A model generated the notes under the pieces. That model did no database searches and had not been told where the DNA came from. It saw only the letters and a list, made by a program, of their open reading frames with translations. Below, in pieces: positions 43,197 through 52,870 of a stretch of DNA of 64,000 nt. The DNA comes from Planctomyces sp. SH-PL62 (lineage in GTDB: Bacteria > Planctomycetota > Planctomycetia > Isosphaerales > Isosphaeraceae), in assembly GCF_001610895.1 (NCBI RefSeq), contig NZ_CP011273.1, forward strand, positions 186,001 through 250,000, written 5' to 3'. Made by a program: the position numbers and the translations under genes. Position 1 is the stretch's first letter. Each line of letters starts with the position of its first letter.

Positions 43197-44312
43197 GTGC
43201 TCAAGGTCTTGCAACTGATCCCGACGCTCGACCGCTCGGGCGCCGAGAAGCAGATGGTGATGCTCTCCAGGGGGCTCCCCCGCGACCGCTTCCAGGTCGA
43301 GGCGGCGGTGCTCACCCGGACGGGCCCGCTCGAGGCCGAGCTGGCCGCCGCCGGCGTGCCGGTGACGTCGATCGCCAAGCGGTTCAAGGTCGACCCGTTC
43401 GCCCTCCGCCGCCTGACGAGGTTCCTGAAGGCGGGCAAGTTCGACGTGGTCCAGACCTGGATCTTCGCCGCCAACGCCTACGGCCGGATCGCCGCCGGGC
43501 GGGCGGGCGTCCCGGTGGTGGTCACGGCGGAGATGGCCGTCGACCTCTGGAAAGGGCGTCTGGAGAAGGCCGTCGACCGCAGGCTGGCGACGGCCTGCGA
43601 CAAGCTCGTCGGCAACTCGAACGCCGTCGTCGACTACTACCGCAAGCTCGGCGTCCCCGAGGACCGGCTGGCGATGATCTACTCGGGGGTCGCCGACGAG
43701 CCGCCGCCGGCCGTCGATCCCGCGGCCGTCCGCGTCGAGATCGGATTCCCCCCCGACGCCAAGCTCGCCCTGTTCGTCGGCCGGCTCGCCCCCCAGAAGC
43801 GGGTGCTGGACCTCCTGCGGGTGCTCGACCTGCTGCAACACGTCCAGCCCGACCTCCGCACCGCGATCGTCGGCGACGGCCCGCTGCGAGCCGAGCTGGA
43901 GAAGCGCGCCGGGCAGTACGAGCTGACCGACAAGGTCCGCTTCCTCGGCCACCGCGACGACGTACCCCGCCTCATGGCCGCCGCCGACGTCGTCGTCCTG
44001 CCGAGCGAGTACGAGGGGCTGCCGAACGTGGTGCTGGAGGCCATGATGCAGGCGAAGCCCGTCGTCGCGACCGCCGCGCCCGGCACGACCGAGGTGGTCG
44101 TCGACGGCGTGACCGGCCTCCTGGCACCCATCGGCGATCTCCCCCTGATCGCCCGCGCCCTTCGCGACCTCGTCCGCGACCCCCGCCGCGCCCGGGCCCT
44201 CGGCGCCGCCGGCCGCGAACGCGTCCTGGCCGACTTTCGCGCCGACGCCATGGTCGCCCACTTCGCCGACCTCTACGAAAACCTCGCCGCCGCCAAGCGC
44301 CCCCCCGCGTGA
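43197..44312 (+). CDS. GT4-family glycosyltransferase
   Basis: 371 residues, GTG start. VLQLIPTLDRSGAEKQMVML opens the protein, then KLVGNSNAVVDYYRKLGVPE, LALFVGRLAPQKRVLDLLRV and VVVLPSEYEGLPNVVLEAMM, the GT4 E-x7-E motif. Related to, but clearly different from, the preceding glycosyltransferase. The pair probably adds consecutive sugars to a surface glycan or lipid-linked oligosaccharide (inference from pairing). Confidence 0.92.
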   Translation: MLKVLQLIPTLDRSGAEKQMVMLSRGLPRDRFQVEAAVLTRTGPLEAELAAAGVPVTSIAKRFKVDPFALRRLTRFLKAGKFDVVQTWIFAANAYGRIAAGRAGVPVVVTAEMAVDLWKGRLEKAVDRRLATACDKLVGNSNAVVDYYRKLGVPEDRLAMIYSGVADEPPPAVDPAAVRVEIGFPPDAKLALFVGRLAPQKRVLDLLRVLDLLQHVQPDLRTAIVGDGPLRAELEKRAGQYELTDKVRFLGHRDDVPRLMAAADVVVLPSEYEGLPNVVLEAMMQAKPVVATAAPGTTEVVVDGVTGLLAPIGDLPLIARALRDLVRDPRRARALGAAGRERVLADFRADAMVAHFADLYENLAAAKRPPA

Positions 44313-44330
44313 ACCGCGCCCGTCATCACG

Positions 44331-44356
44331 CCCTTCCCCCGCAAGGGAGGAAGACC
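44331..44356 (+). repeat. Partial palindromic element (first stem)
   Basis: CCCTTCCCCC-GCAA-GGGAGGAAG, the first hairpin of the dispersed element with one mismatch and no tail, between convergent genes. Confidence 0.4.
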
Positions 44357-44465
44357 GTTGAGACGAATGCCGTCGAGCCGGCTCGCTCGTCATCCTCTCT
44401 CCGGCGAAGGCCGTCATCGCGTCCTTCGCCTGCGGGGGGGATTTCGACGGGTCCCCGAGCGCGGG

Positions 44466-47400
44466 TCAGCGTCCGGTGAAGCCCTTGCGCTCGGCCGGGT
44501 TGGTGTAGATTCGCGTGCGGGGCTTGCGCGGCTTGTCGGCGATCTTGTTGCCGTTGGAGGGCTTGACGATGCCGGGTCGGGTGCCGGTCCGGTCGTCCAC
44601 GATCTGCCAGTTCTCCGGGGCGATGACGTCGACCGAGCCGAGCTTGGGATTGAACCGGACGGCCGCGGCGCGGCCCGGCGAGGCGGACTGGCCGGGGGCC
44701 CCCTGGCGGACGACCTGCACCGGGCGGCCGTCGAGGCCGTTGGCGAAGACCAGGTCGTTGAGCGAGTCATACGTGATGACATCGGCTTGCAGGGCGGTGT
44801 CCTGGGCACGGACGTAGGCGTTGTCCCAGGCCTTCAGGAAGTTCCGACCGTTCGAGGTTTTGGCGGAACCGGCCGGCGGGGGCTCGTTGATGACGCGGAG
44901 CATCTCCGAGGTCAGGAACGCGGCATCGTTCGGCAGGCGGTCGTAGTCGAACCGGACCGCCTCGTTGGCGACGTTCCCCCGGGCCGTCTCGACGGCCCCG
45001 AAGAACTCGGCCCAACGCTGCTCGTCGACGTCGTCCTGGGCGCCGGTGCCGAACCGACCCTTCATCTCGTCGGCGAACCGGATCTGGGTCAGGACCAGCG
45101 GCGGCAGCTCGGGCCTGGCTCCGGCGGCCCCGGCCCGGCGGGGGGCGTCGGGGCTGACGGCGATCTGCTCCTTGACGCCCGAGGCCGCGTCGTCGTCCTC
45201 GCCGGGGTTGTACGCGGTGGGGCGGACGACCGGCCGGGCGGCGACGGAGGCTCCGAATTCCGGGCTCGCCTCCTTGGTCGGGTCGCCCTTGCGGTCGTAG
45301 AGGAAGACCTCGCCGGGGCCCGGCGCCCGGAACGTGCCGGTGCGGCGGTCGTACAGGAGCGAGCCGGCCTCCATCCGCTGCTGGCTGATCAGCAGCGGGA
45401 AGTCCGGGTGGACCTTCCGAGCGATGGCCACGGCCCGCGACTTCGGCGTCCCCACGACCTCGATCATCGCCAGGTCGGGTCGGGACTCGGGCTCGGCCTC
45501 GTCGCCGGCCTCGGCCGGGGCCTTGGCGGCGGTCCGGCCGCTGAGCTTGCCGGCGTCGACCAGCGGGATCGGCTTGTCGGTGTAGACGGTGATCGAATCC
45601 TCGCCGTGGAGCAGCGAGTCCTCCATCTGGGCGTGGGCCCGGCCCAGGAACTTGATCTTGGCGGCCGGCCGCTTGAGCGGGTCGTGCGAGATCCCCTCGA
45701 AGGTCATCAGCTTGGTCCAGGTGATGACGATCGGGACCTTGTTCGACAGGGTCTTGCCGCCGCGCTTGCGGGGCTTGGCCGGGTCGGCCGGCGGCTGGGC
45801 CGCTTCGAGGCCCTCGGCCGAGCGGTCGGTGAACAGGGCGCGGTCGGTGAGCTGGGTGAGCTTGCCCTCGCCGTAGGCCCACGCCTGGTCGGCCTTCTGG
45901 TCGACGCCGATGGTGTCGGCGACGATCGTCATCTCCTCGGTGGAGACGCGGGCCTTGGGGGCCTTCTTGGGATCGATCGCGCGACCCTTGGCGGAGTGCT
46001 GGTCGTGGTGGTAGAGGTCGAAGACGACCTGGCCCGCCGCCTGGTTGCGAAGGACGAGCACCTCGCCCTCCGCGTCGGTGCCGACGGTCTTGCCCGGGCC
46101 GGGCTCCTGGTGGAGCTGCACGCCCCCCCGCAATTCGACGTCGCGAAGCTCATAGGCCGGCTCGGCGGCCGTCCCGGCGGTCGCGCCGGGCTGGGGGGCG
46201 GGGGCGCCGACGATCACGACGGCCTGGGCTCGCTCGGCCTTGGCGGACATCTTCGGTCCGGTCGGCTTGGTCGCGGCACCCTGCGCGGGGACCGGCGTGA
46301 GGTCGGGCGCGACGGCTCCGCCGCCGTCGCCGGCGGCCTTGGCGTCCGCGGCCGGCGCGGGCTTCGCGACCGGGTTCGGGTTCGTCGTCAGCGGCGGGGA
46401 AGCGGCCACGGTCCCGGCTTCGAAGTCCACGTCGAGCCGTTCTCGCAGGTGCAAGTCGCGGCTGGGATCGACGAGGTGGACGTCCTTGACGGCGAGGAGT
46501 CGCCGGATGCTGGGGAGGGCCGGCTTCGGCGCGGCGGCGGGGTCGGGCTCCGTGTAGGCGGCGGGGACGACCTCGCGGCCTTCCCGCGTGAGCTGGGCCT
46601 TCTTCTCGTCCGGGTTCAGCCAGACGACGATGCGGTCGGCCGCGTCGAGCGAGGCGCCCCGGGCGCGGTCTTCCACGCGGGGCGAGCCCTTGAGCACCAG
46701 GACTCGGCCCGAGGCGCGGTCGGCCTGCGGGGCCTCGTTCTGGACCCAGAGCTGCTCGCGCCAGACGGCCGTGCGGGAGGGCGGCACGTCGCGAGGGGGC
46801 TCGTTCTCGCCCAGCGCGGGGCGGGTCTCCAGCAGGCCCGGCCCGTTGGCGACGAGCGCCGCGTTGTTGGGGTCGCCGTCGTCGGTGAGGGTGGCGTCGG
46901 AGCACCAGACGTGGGTGACCGACTGGAGCCGGGCGGGGGCGCCGGCGGGGGCCGCCGCGGCGAGGTCCCGCTTCTCAAGCCAGAGTTTCTTGGGGCCGCC
47001 GCCGTTGAAGACGGTCGTGTTCTTGCCGGAGGCGGGCTCCTTGTAATGCAGCAGCTCCACGCAGAGGATCTTGACCCCCTGCCCCGGCATCTGGAGCCAG
47101 ACCGCGTGGCCGCTGGCCTTGACCCGCCGCAGGGTCAGTCCGCCGAACGCGCTTCCCTTGGCGGCCGTCGTCACCTCGGTCTCGTCTCCAGCCTTGGCCT
47201 GGGCCTCGCCCGACTTCTTCTCGCCGGGGAGGAGGGTGAGGTGGAGGGTGTCGCAGGTGAGCTGGTCGGGCAGGTCCGCGAGCTTGCCGCGGCGGACGAC
47301 GACGTTGTTGCGGAACTCCACGTAGGTCGGCTCGGGGGGGACCGGGGGCCGACCGGGGGCGCGGGGACCGGGCGCGGCAGGGCGACGATGAGCGGGCCGT

Positions 47401-48307
47401 CGCACTGGACGTCGAGCGGGATCGCCTCGTTCGGGTCCCTGGCGGCCTTGCCGTTCGACTTCGGCCGAGCCTGGGCCGCGACGACGCCGCCGTCGGCGGC
47501 CTGCTTAGCGTCCAGGTCGGGGAGCATGCCGGTGCGGCCGACGTCGGCGAACGTGGTGCGGACGTTCTTGAAGAGAGTGAGCTGCTGGGCGCCGTCGAAG
47601 CCGGTGGCGCGGCCGCCGGGCTGGCTCGCCGCGGACTTGGGGCGGAGCTGGATCTCCAGGCCGGTGCCGGTGACGCGGACGTCGCGATCGACGACGACGA
47701 CGTCGGACTTGGTGCGGATGACCGGGGAGACCCCGTCGTCCTCGTACTCGACCTCGGTGAGCGGGCCGATGTGCAGGTCGTCGGTCGGGTCGTCCGGGGT
47801 CCCTCGGTCGTCGCGGATCATGACGTTCCGCTCCAGCCGGGCGTAGCGCACGGTCAGCGGCTCGCCGTCGCCCTTGGGACTGAGGCCGAACGGCTTGTTG
47901 AAGTCGATGACCGCGGACTCGCTGGTCATGGTCCGGGTGCTCCCCGCCTTGGGAGACCCGAGCACGACGGCGGCCGGCTTCACCTCGATCCGCTTGCCGT
48001 CGAACTTCACGCCGCCGCTCTCGGTGGGGCGGGAGAACTCGGCCGCGAAGAGGATCACCCCCTTCTCCGGGCTGACGTAGCGGAGGAGGTCGTCGGAGTT
48101 GGTCCAGCTGTCGGGGCCGAACACGCGCTCCGCGGTCTGCTTGACCAGCGTCTTGGTCTCGGAGTCGTGGACCGTGAACTCCATCTGGTCGACTTGGTGG
48201 GTCGACCGGAGGCGTGCGACCACGAGGTCGAACGCCTGGACGTACGCCAGGTGGGCCGCCGTCAGGAGGCTCAGGACCGTCGCCAGCTTGAAGAGTTTCT
48301 TAAGCAC
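44466..48307 (-). CDS. Giant LptC/LptA-like protein, frameshifted
   Basis: Two frames make one ~1280-residue protein. The N-terminus (LKKLFKLATVLSLLTAAHLA) is a membrane anchor, followed by MEFTVHDSETKTLVKQTAER, as in LptC-like proteins. After the break come several OstA/LptA-like beta repeats: YVEFRNNVVVRRGKLADL, MTIVADTIGVDQKADQAWAY, LQADVITYDSLNDLVFANGL. The break is in a run of seven C (plus-strand G, 47334-47340), and adding one C gives a single frame. The start at 48307 (GTG) gives the anchor directly. It follows kdsD and kdsC, as lptC and lptA do in E. coli. A role in moving lipid A or a related glycolipid across the periplasm is inferred. Confidence 0.75.
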
Positions 48308-48419
48308 GAATCGACATTCCGTAACGTCGGCGGTTACCCGGTCCACGCGGTCGACGACCACCTCGGAAGCGTCGGGGGGACGATCCCCGCGCGATGAGGG
48401 CGGCCCCGCCCAAGCCTGC

Positions 48420-48986
48420 TCACGTCGCTGGCGAAAGATAGCTGCCGCAAGCCCCGTGCCACAGCCCCTGGGCTTTCAGAATGACCTCGACGACTTCGCG
48501 GACGGCGCCGTTTCCTCCGGCTGCGACGGTCGTGAGGTGGGCCGACTCGCGGACCTCGGCCACGGCGTCGGCCGGACAGGCGGCGAGCCCGACGGCCCGG
48601 AGCACCGGCAGGTCGATCAGGTCGTCGCCGACGTAGCAGACCTGCTCCGCCGTCGCCCCCGTCTCCGCCAGCAGCGCCCGGAAGGCCTCGCCCTTGTCGG
48701 CGATCCCCTGGACGACTCGTTGAATCTTGAGCTCGGCCGCCCGCCGCTCGACGACCGCGGCGCGACGGCCGGAGAGGATGGCCGAGGACTTGCCGACCTT
48801 GTGCCAGAGCGCGAACGCCAGGCCGTCGCGGACGTGGAAGTTCTTCGACTCGACGCCGGCGTCGTCGACGATGATCCGGCCGTCGGTGAGGACGCCGTCG
48901 ACGTCCACCGCCAGCACCTGGATCGCCTCGCAACGCGCCTGGAGGTCGGCCGCGACGCCGGCCGTGGGGCTTCCCGGGGTCGTCAT
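48420..48986 (-). CDS. kdsC: 3-deoxy-D-manno-octulosonate 8-phosphate phosphatase
   Basis: 188 residues, HAD fold. VLAVDVDGVLTDGRIIVDDA carries the DxD nucleophile motif typical of KdsC, KSSAILSGRRAAVVERRAAE is motif II, and CYVGDDLIDLPVLRAVGLAA motif IV. It removes phosphate from Kdo-8-phosphate to give Kdo. The end of the upstream kdsD gene (GAGGAG TGA) supplies the ribosome binding site; 5 bp separate the genes. Confidence 0.93.
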   Translation of the reverse strand: MTTPGSPTAGVAADLQARCEAIQVLAVDVDGVLTDGRIIVDDAGVESKNFHVRDGLAFALWHKVGKSSAILSGRRAAVVERRAAELKIQRVVQGIADKGEAFRALLAETGATAEQVCYVGDDLIDLPVLRAVGLAACPADAVAEVRESAHLTTVAAGGNGAVREVVEVILKAQGLWHGACGSYLSPAT

Positions 48987-48991
48987 CCGCG

Positions 48992-50014
48992 TCACTCCTC
49001 GAAGTCTTCGGGGGGCGTCCCGATCAGGTCGGTCACGTCGATCAGGCCCGCCAGCCGGCCGTCGCCGTCGACGACGGGAAGCTCGCTGATCTTGCGGCCC
49101 TTCATCAGCTCGACCGCCTCGCCCAGCATGGAGCCGACCGTGGTGCGGAACGGGTTCGCCGTCATCACCTCGCCGATCGGCCGGTCCAGCTCGGACTCCC
49201 GGCGCTTCTCGAACAGCCGCACGAGGTCGCTGTCGGTGAAGATGCCCAGCAGCCGCTCCTGGTCGTCCCGGACCAGCACGGCGCCGGAGCGGCGGCGGGG
49301 GCCGGCGAGCCGGACGAAGACCTGGCGGACGGTCTCCTCGGGCCTCGCCGTGCGGACGTCGCGGCCGGTCCGCATCACGTCCTCGACCCGCGTCAGCTTC
49401 CGCCCGAGGTTCCCCGCCGGGTGGTAGAGGGCGAAGTCCTCCGGGGTGAAGTCGCGCATCCGGGAGACCAGCAGGGCCAGGGCGTCGCCGACGGCCATCA
49501 TCGCCGTCGTGCTGGCCGAAGGCGCCAGGCCCAGCGGGCAGGCCTCGGCGATGGGCCCCATCGCGATGCAGACGTCGGCCGACCGGCCCAGCGAACTGGC
49601 CGCGCGTTCGGTGACGGCGATCAGGCCGGCGTCGATCCGGCGGATCGAGGGGAGGAGCCGCAGCACCTCCTCGGTCTCGCCGCTCTGCGAGAAGGCGACG
49701 ACGACGTCGCCGGGGCGGATCCGCCCCAGGTCGCCGTGGACGGCCTCGGCCGGGTGCAGCGGGTAGGCCCGCGTGCCGGTCGACGCGAACGTCGCGGCCG
49801 TCTTCTGCCCCACCAGCCCCGCCTTCCCCATGCCGGTGACGATCACGCCCCCCTGGCAGTGGTAGACCAGCCGCGCCGCCCGCACGATCGAGCCGTCGAG
49901 CCGCTCGCGGACGCCGGCCAGCGCCGCGGCCTCGTCCCGAAGGACCCTGCGGGCGAACGCCAGGCCATCGGCCTCCGTCTCCGGGCTCGCCGTCGCTTCC
50001 GAGATCGTCGCCAT
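48992..50014 (-). CDS. kdsD: Arabinose-5-phosphate isomerase (SIS + CBS)
   Basis: 340 residues. SIS domain in residues ~45-180 (VIVTGMGKAGLVGQKTAATF, HPAEAVHGDLGRI, VVAFSQSGETEEVLRLLPSI), then two CBS domains (VEDVMRTGRDVRTARPEETV and IGEVMTANPFRTTVGSMLGE). This is the KdsD/KpsF/GutQ architecture. The enzyme interconverts ribulose-5-phosphate and arabinose-5-phosphate, the first step to Kdo. The choice of KdsD over GutQ rests on the kdsC neighbour. Start at MATISEATAS. Confidence 0.95.
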   Translation of the reverse strand: MATISEATASPETEADGLAFARRVLRDEAAALAGVRERLDGSIVRAARLVYHCQGGVIVTGMGKAGLVGQKTAATFASTGTRAYPLHPAEAVHGDLGRIRPGDVVVAFSQSGETEEVLRLLPSIRRIDAGLIAVTERAASSLGRSADVCIAMGPIAEACPLGLAPSASTTAMMAVGDALALLVSRMRDFTPEDFALYHPAGNLGRKLTRVEDVMRTGRDVRTARPEETVRQVFVRLAGPRRRSGAVLVRDDQERLLGIFTDSDLVRLFEKRRESELDRPIGEVMTANPFRTTVGSMLGEAVELMKGRKISELPVVDGDGRLAGLIDVTDLIGTPPEDFEE

Positions 50015-50575
50015 CCTGGGCCTCCCTGCCCGGCTTGCGGACCCGTGGCCGACGTCGCATCGGATCAGGCCCTCGAGCGGCGGCACCATAGCCCATCCCC
50101 CAAAGGCCGTCAACGCAGACTCCGGCGCGACCCACGCCCGAGCATCCCCGCTTACCCCGTCGCCCCTCCTTATCGTCCAACGCGAAGTCAAACCTGGAAC
50201 GATTATGGAAGCCCTGGATATTTGCGGGACGCCCGTAAGATGGGGCGGGAATAGCGTTGAGCGACCCTGTTGCGATTGTATTGACCGCACTGGCGCGATT
50301 GCGCGGCTTGCATGTAAAAATTGCAAGGCGGAGTGGAGGTTTTTGCTAAAGCTCCAGCCCCAAATTCTTCGCGGGCGGGCCGGGGAGCGGAGCGAGGCCA
50401 GGCGTGTTCGACGGAGCGAGGAAGCCTCCCGCCGGGACTCGCCTGAGGAACCGCGGCCGGGCCGCCACGGATCTCGGGGCTGGAATCCGCCGCGATCGCC
50501 GCCACAATAGTCCTGGACGCGCATTCGTCCCGGACGGGATTCGGATCGGTTTTCTTCACCCAGGAGCGCAGACGG
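50015..50575. other. Intergenic region, AT-richer core with zinc-ribbon-like frame
   Basis: 560 bp between divergent kdsD and msrA. Positions 50190-50370 are clearly richer in A/T than the genome. On the plus strand a frame from 50205 contains RPCCDCIDRTG and ACKNCKAEWRF, a Cys-x2-Cys / Cys-x2-Cys spacing like a zinc ribbon, but the rest of the frame to 50510 is arginine-rich and unlike protein. The inverted repeat TTGCA...TGCAA lies in the same stretch. I do not annotate it as a gene. Confidence 0.35.
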
Positions 50576-51295
50576 ATGAGCACGCTTCAGCAGGCCTGGC
50601 GACTCGGACTTGGACTCGGGTTCGCGCTCGTCGCGGGCGTCGCCTTCGGGCAGGAGGCGAAGGAGGCGGAGCCGAGCCGGGAGACGCCGGGGGCCGAGGC
50701 TCCCGCGACGAAGGACGGCGCCGAGGGCGAGAAGCCGAAGAAGCCGAAGCTGGAGCAGGCGACGTTCGGCGGCGGCTGCTTCTGGTGCACCGAGGCGGTC
50801 TTCGAGCGGATCCCGGGCGTGAAGTCGGTCGTCTCGGGCTACTCGGGCGGGAACGTGGCGAACCCGACGTATGAGATGATCTCCACCGGCCTGACCGGCC
50901 ACGCGGAGGTGATCCAGATCACCTACGACCCGAGCGTCATCTCGTTCGAGAAGCTCCTGGAGTATTTCTGGATCGCCCACGACCCGACCACCGTGAACTC
51001 CCAGGGGCCCGACCACGGCACGCAGTACCGCTCGATCATCCTCTACCACAATGAGGACCAGAAGCGGCTGGCCGAGCAGGCGAAGCACGACCTGAACGCC
51101 AAACGCGCCCGCAAGTCGCCGGTGGTCACCCAGATCGTCCCCTTCGAAGCCTTCTACCCGGCCGAGGAGTACCACCAGGACTTCGCCCGCAACAACCCCT
51201 ACCACGGCTACGTCGAGACCTACATCACCCCCAAGATGTACAAGCTCAAGGCCAAGCTGAAGGCCGAGTCGAAGAAGAAGGCCGAATCGAACTGA
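50576..51295 (+). CDS. msrA: Exported peptide-methionine (S)-S-oxide reductase
   Basis: 239 residues. Signal peptide in residues 1-25 (LGLGLGFALVAGVAFGQ), a ~35-residue Glu/Lys-rich linker, then the MsrA domain: EQATFGGGCFWCTEAVFERI with the catalytic Cys in GCFWC, YSGGNVANPTYEMISTGLTG, HAEVIQITYDP and DHGTQYRS. C-terminal EYHQDFARNNPYHGY. It reduces methionine-S-sulfoxide in proteins; export suggests repair of periplasmic or outer proteins. The C-terminal ~20 residues are Lys-rich. Single gene. Confidence 0.93.
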   Translation: MSTLQQAWRLGLGLGFALVAGVAFGQEAKEAEPSRETPGAEAPATKDGAEGEKPKKPKLEQATFGGGCFWCTEAVFERIPGVKSVVSGYSGGNVANPTYEMISTGLTGHAEVIQITYDPSVISFEKLLEYFWIAHDPTTVNSQGPDHGTQYRSIILYHNEDQKRLAEQAKHDLNAKRARKSPVVTQIVPFEAFYPAEEYHQDFARNNPYHGYVETYITPKMYKLKAKLKAESKKKAESN

Positions 51296-51482
51296 CGCCG
51301 GAGCCCCCCACGGGGAGTCCCCCGCCCTCCCCCCCCGCCCGGTCCGCCCGCGTTCGGATTGGATCAGCGGGTCCCGGCTGGTATCCTGGGACGATCGGCC
51401 GCAAGCCGTTTTCGGATGGGGCGCGACGCGGCCCCCGCGGCGACTACGAGGCGCACGTTCCAGGGTATCAGGGGACTTACTT

Positions 51483-52490
51483 ATGATTCGGGTCGGGATC
51501 GTCGGGCTGGGCTTCATGGGTCGGATGCACTACCGCTGCTGGAAGGCGCAGCCCGGGGCGACGATCACCGCCATCTGCGAGGCGAACCCCAAGGTCCTCG
51601 CGGACGCCGGCGGCGCGCCCAAGGGGAACGTGCAGGGGGCGGCCGACCACATCGACCTGGCGGGCATCAAGACGTACACCGATTTCGACGCGATGCTCGC
51701 CTCCGGCGAGGTCGACGCGATCTCCATCACGCTGCCGACGTTCGTCCACCCGGACACGACCATCAAGGCCCTCAAGGCCGGCGTGCACGTCCTCTGCGAG
51801 AAGCCGATGGCGCTCAACCCGGCCGAGTGCGACCGGATGGTGGCCGCGGCCGAGGAGTCGGGCAAGGTCCTCCAGGTCGGCCACTGCATCCGGTTCTGGC
51901 CGGAGTACGTCGTCGCCCGCGACCTCATCAGGTCGGGCGAGTACGGCAAGCCGATCGCCGCGAGCTTCCGGCGGTTCTCGACCGCGCCGAACTGGAGCCC
52001 GGACAACTGGTTCGCCGACGAGTCGCGATCCGGCGGCCAGCCGCTGGACCTGCACATCCACGACACCGACTACATTCACTACGTCTTCGGCATGCCGGCC
52101 GCCGTGTCGAGCATCGCCGACCCCCCGCAGGCCTACATCTCCAGCCAGTACTTCTACCCCGGCGGCCCGGCCGTCGTCGCCGAGAGCACCTGGCGGATGG
52201 CGCCCAGCTTCGGCTTCGAGATGAGCTTCAACGTCGTGCTGGAGAAGGCCACCATCGTCTTCGACTGCACCCGCACCCCGGCCTTCCGCGTCTGCCCCGC
52301 CGAGGGCGACGCCTTCACCCCCGAACTCCCCCCCGGCGACGGCTACACCCGCGAGATCGACCACTTCGCCCGCGCCGCGGCCGGCGAGACCCTCGAACCC
52401 GTCGTCACCCCCTTCCAGTCCCGCGAGACCATCCGCCTCGTCACCGCCGAGAAGGAATCCGCCCGCGAAGGCCGCCGCGTCGACCTCTGA
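51483..52490 (+). CDS. Gfo/Idh/MocA family oxidoreductase
   Basis: 335 residues, cytoplasmic. IRVGIVGLGFMGRMHYRCWK is the N-terminal NAD(P)-binding motif, HVLCEKPMALNPAECDRMVA carries the conserved E-K-P, and QPLDLHIHDTDYIHYVFGMP is the C-terminal substrate-domain motif (D-x-x-x-H). Enzymes of this family oxidise or reduce sugars or inositols with NAD(P); planctomycetes hold many. No partner gene identifies the substrate. Confidence 0.93.
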   Translation: MIRVGIVGLGFMGRMHYRCWKAQPGATITAICEANPKVLADAGGAPKGNVQGAADHIDLAGIKTYTDFDAMLASGEVDAISITLPTFVHPDTTIKALKAGVHVLCEKPMALNPAECDRMVAAAEESGKVLQVGHCIRFWPEYVVARDLIRSGEYGKPIAASFRRFSTAPNWSPDNWFADESRSGGQPLDLHIHDTDYIHYVFGMPAAVSSIADPPQAYISSQYFYPGGPAVVAESTWRMAPSFGFEMSFNVVLEKATIVFDCTRTPAFRVCPAEGDAFTPELPPGDGYTREIDHFARAAAGETLEPVVTPFQSRETIRLVTAEKESAREGRRVDL

Positions 52491-52870
52491 GGACGACGAG
52501 AAAGCCTCCCGGCCTTCGCTGCGGAAACCTGACCGGAAAGCCGCCGTCCTCGTCGAACGACTCGAGGACGGGGCTCTCCGCGAGGGGCTCTTCATCCATG
52601 AACGACTCGAGGACGGGGCTCTCCGCGCGGGGCTCATCATCCATCGGATCGGCGAGCTTCCCTCGGCCGTCGGCTCCGACGCGCGCCCTGCGCGACGCGA
52701 ACGCTCTCGGGCGGCGCGGCATCCCTGATCGAAACCGCCAGGTCTTGGCGGGGGGGGCGAAGGCCCCTTGATTCCGACGTCCTGATCGACCACCCTCGTC
52801 TGGGGCGTGTTCAACATTGTTTGAGCTGCCCGGGACCGAGCGACGCACCGAGGTTCGACCGAGGGACGTG
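52491..52870. other. Intergenic region with 45-bp direct repeat
   Basis: 380 bp between the oxidoreductase and ceramidase-like genes. It contains the two tandem 45-bp units at 52555-52644 and a hairpin (CCGTCCTCG / CGAGGACGG, 52544-52571). No gene was recognised with confidence. Confidence 0.45.
52555..52644. repeat. Two tandem 45-bp units
   Basis: Each unit begins GAACGACTCGAGGACGGGGC and ends TCATCCAT; the copies differ at two positions. The 45-bp length preserves reading frame. On the minus strand each unit would encode MDDEPRAESPVLESF or MDEEPLAESPVLESF. Confidence 0.85.

Noticed and set aside
44358-47846. Plus-strand open frame of more than 1100 codons
   Set aside because: Antisense to the LptC/LptA-like gene; Gly/Val/Asp/Leu-rich shadow composition, while the minus-strand frame has signal anchor, OstA-like repeats and operon context.
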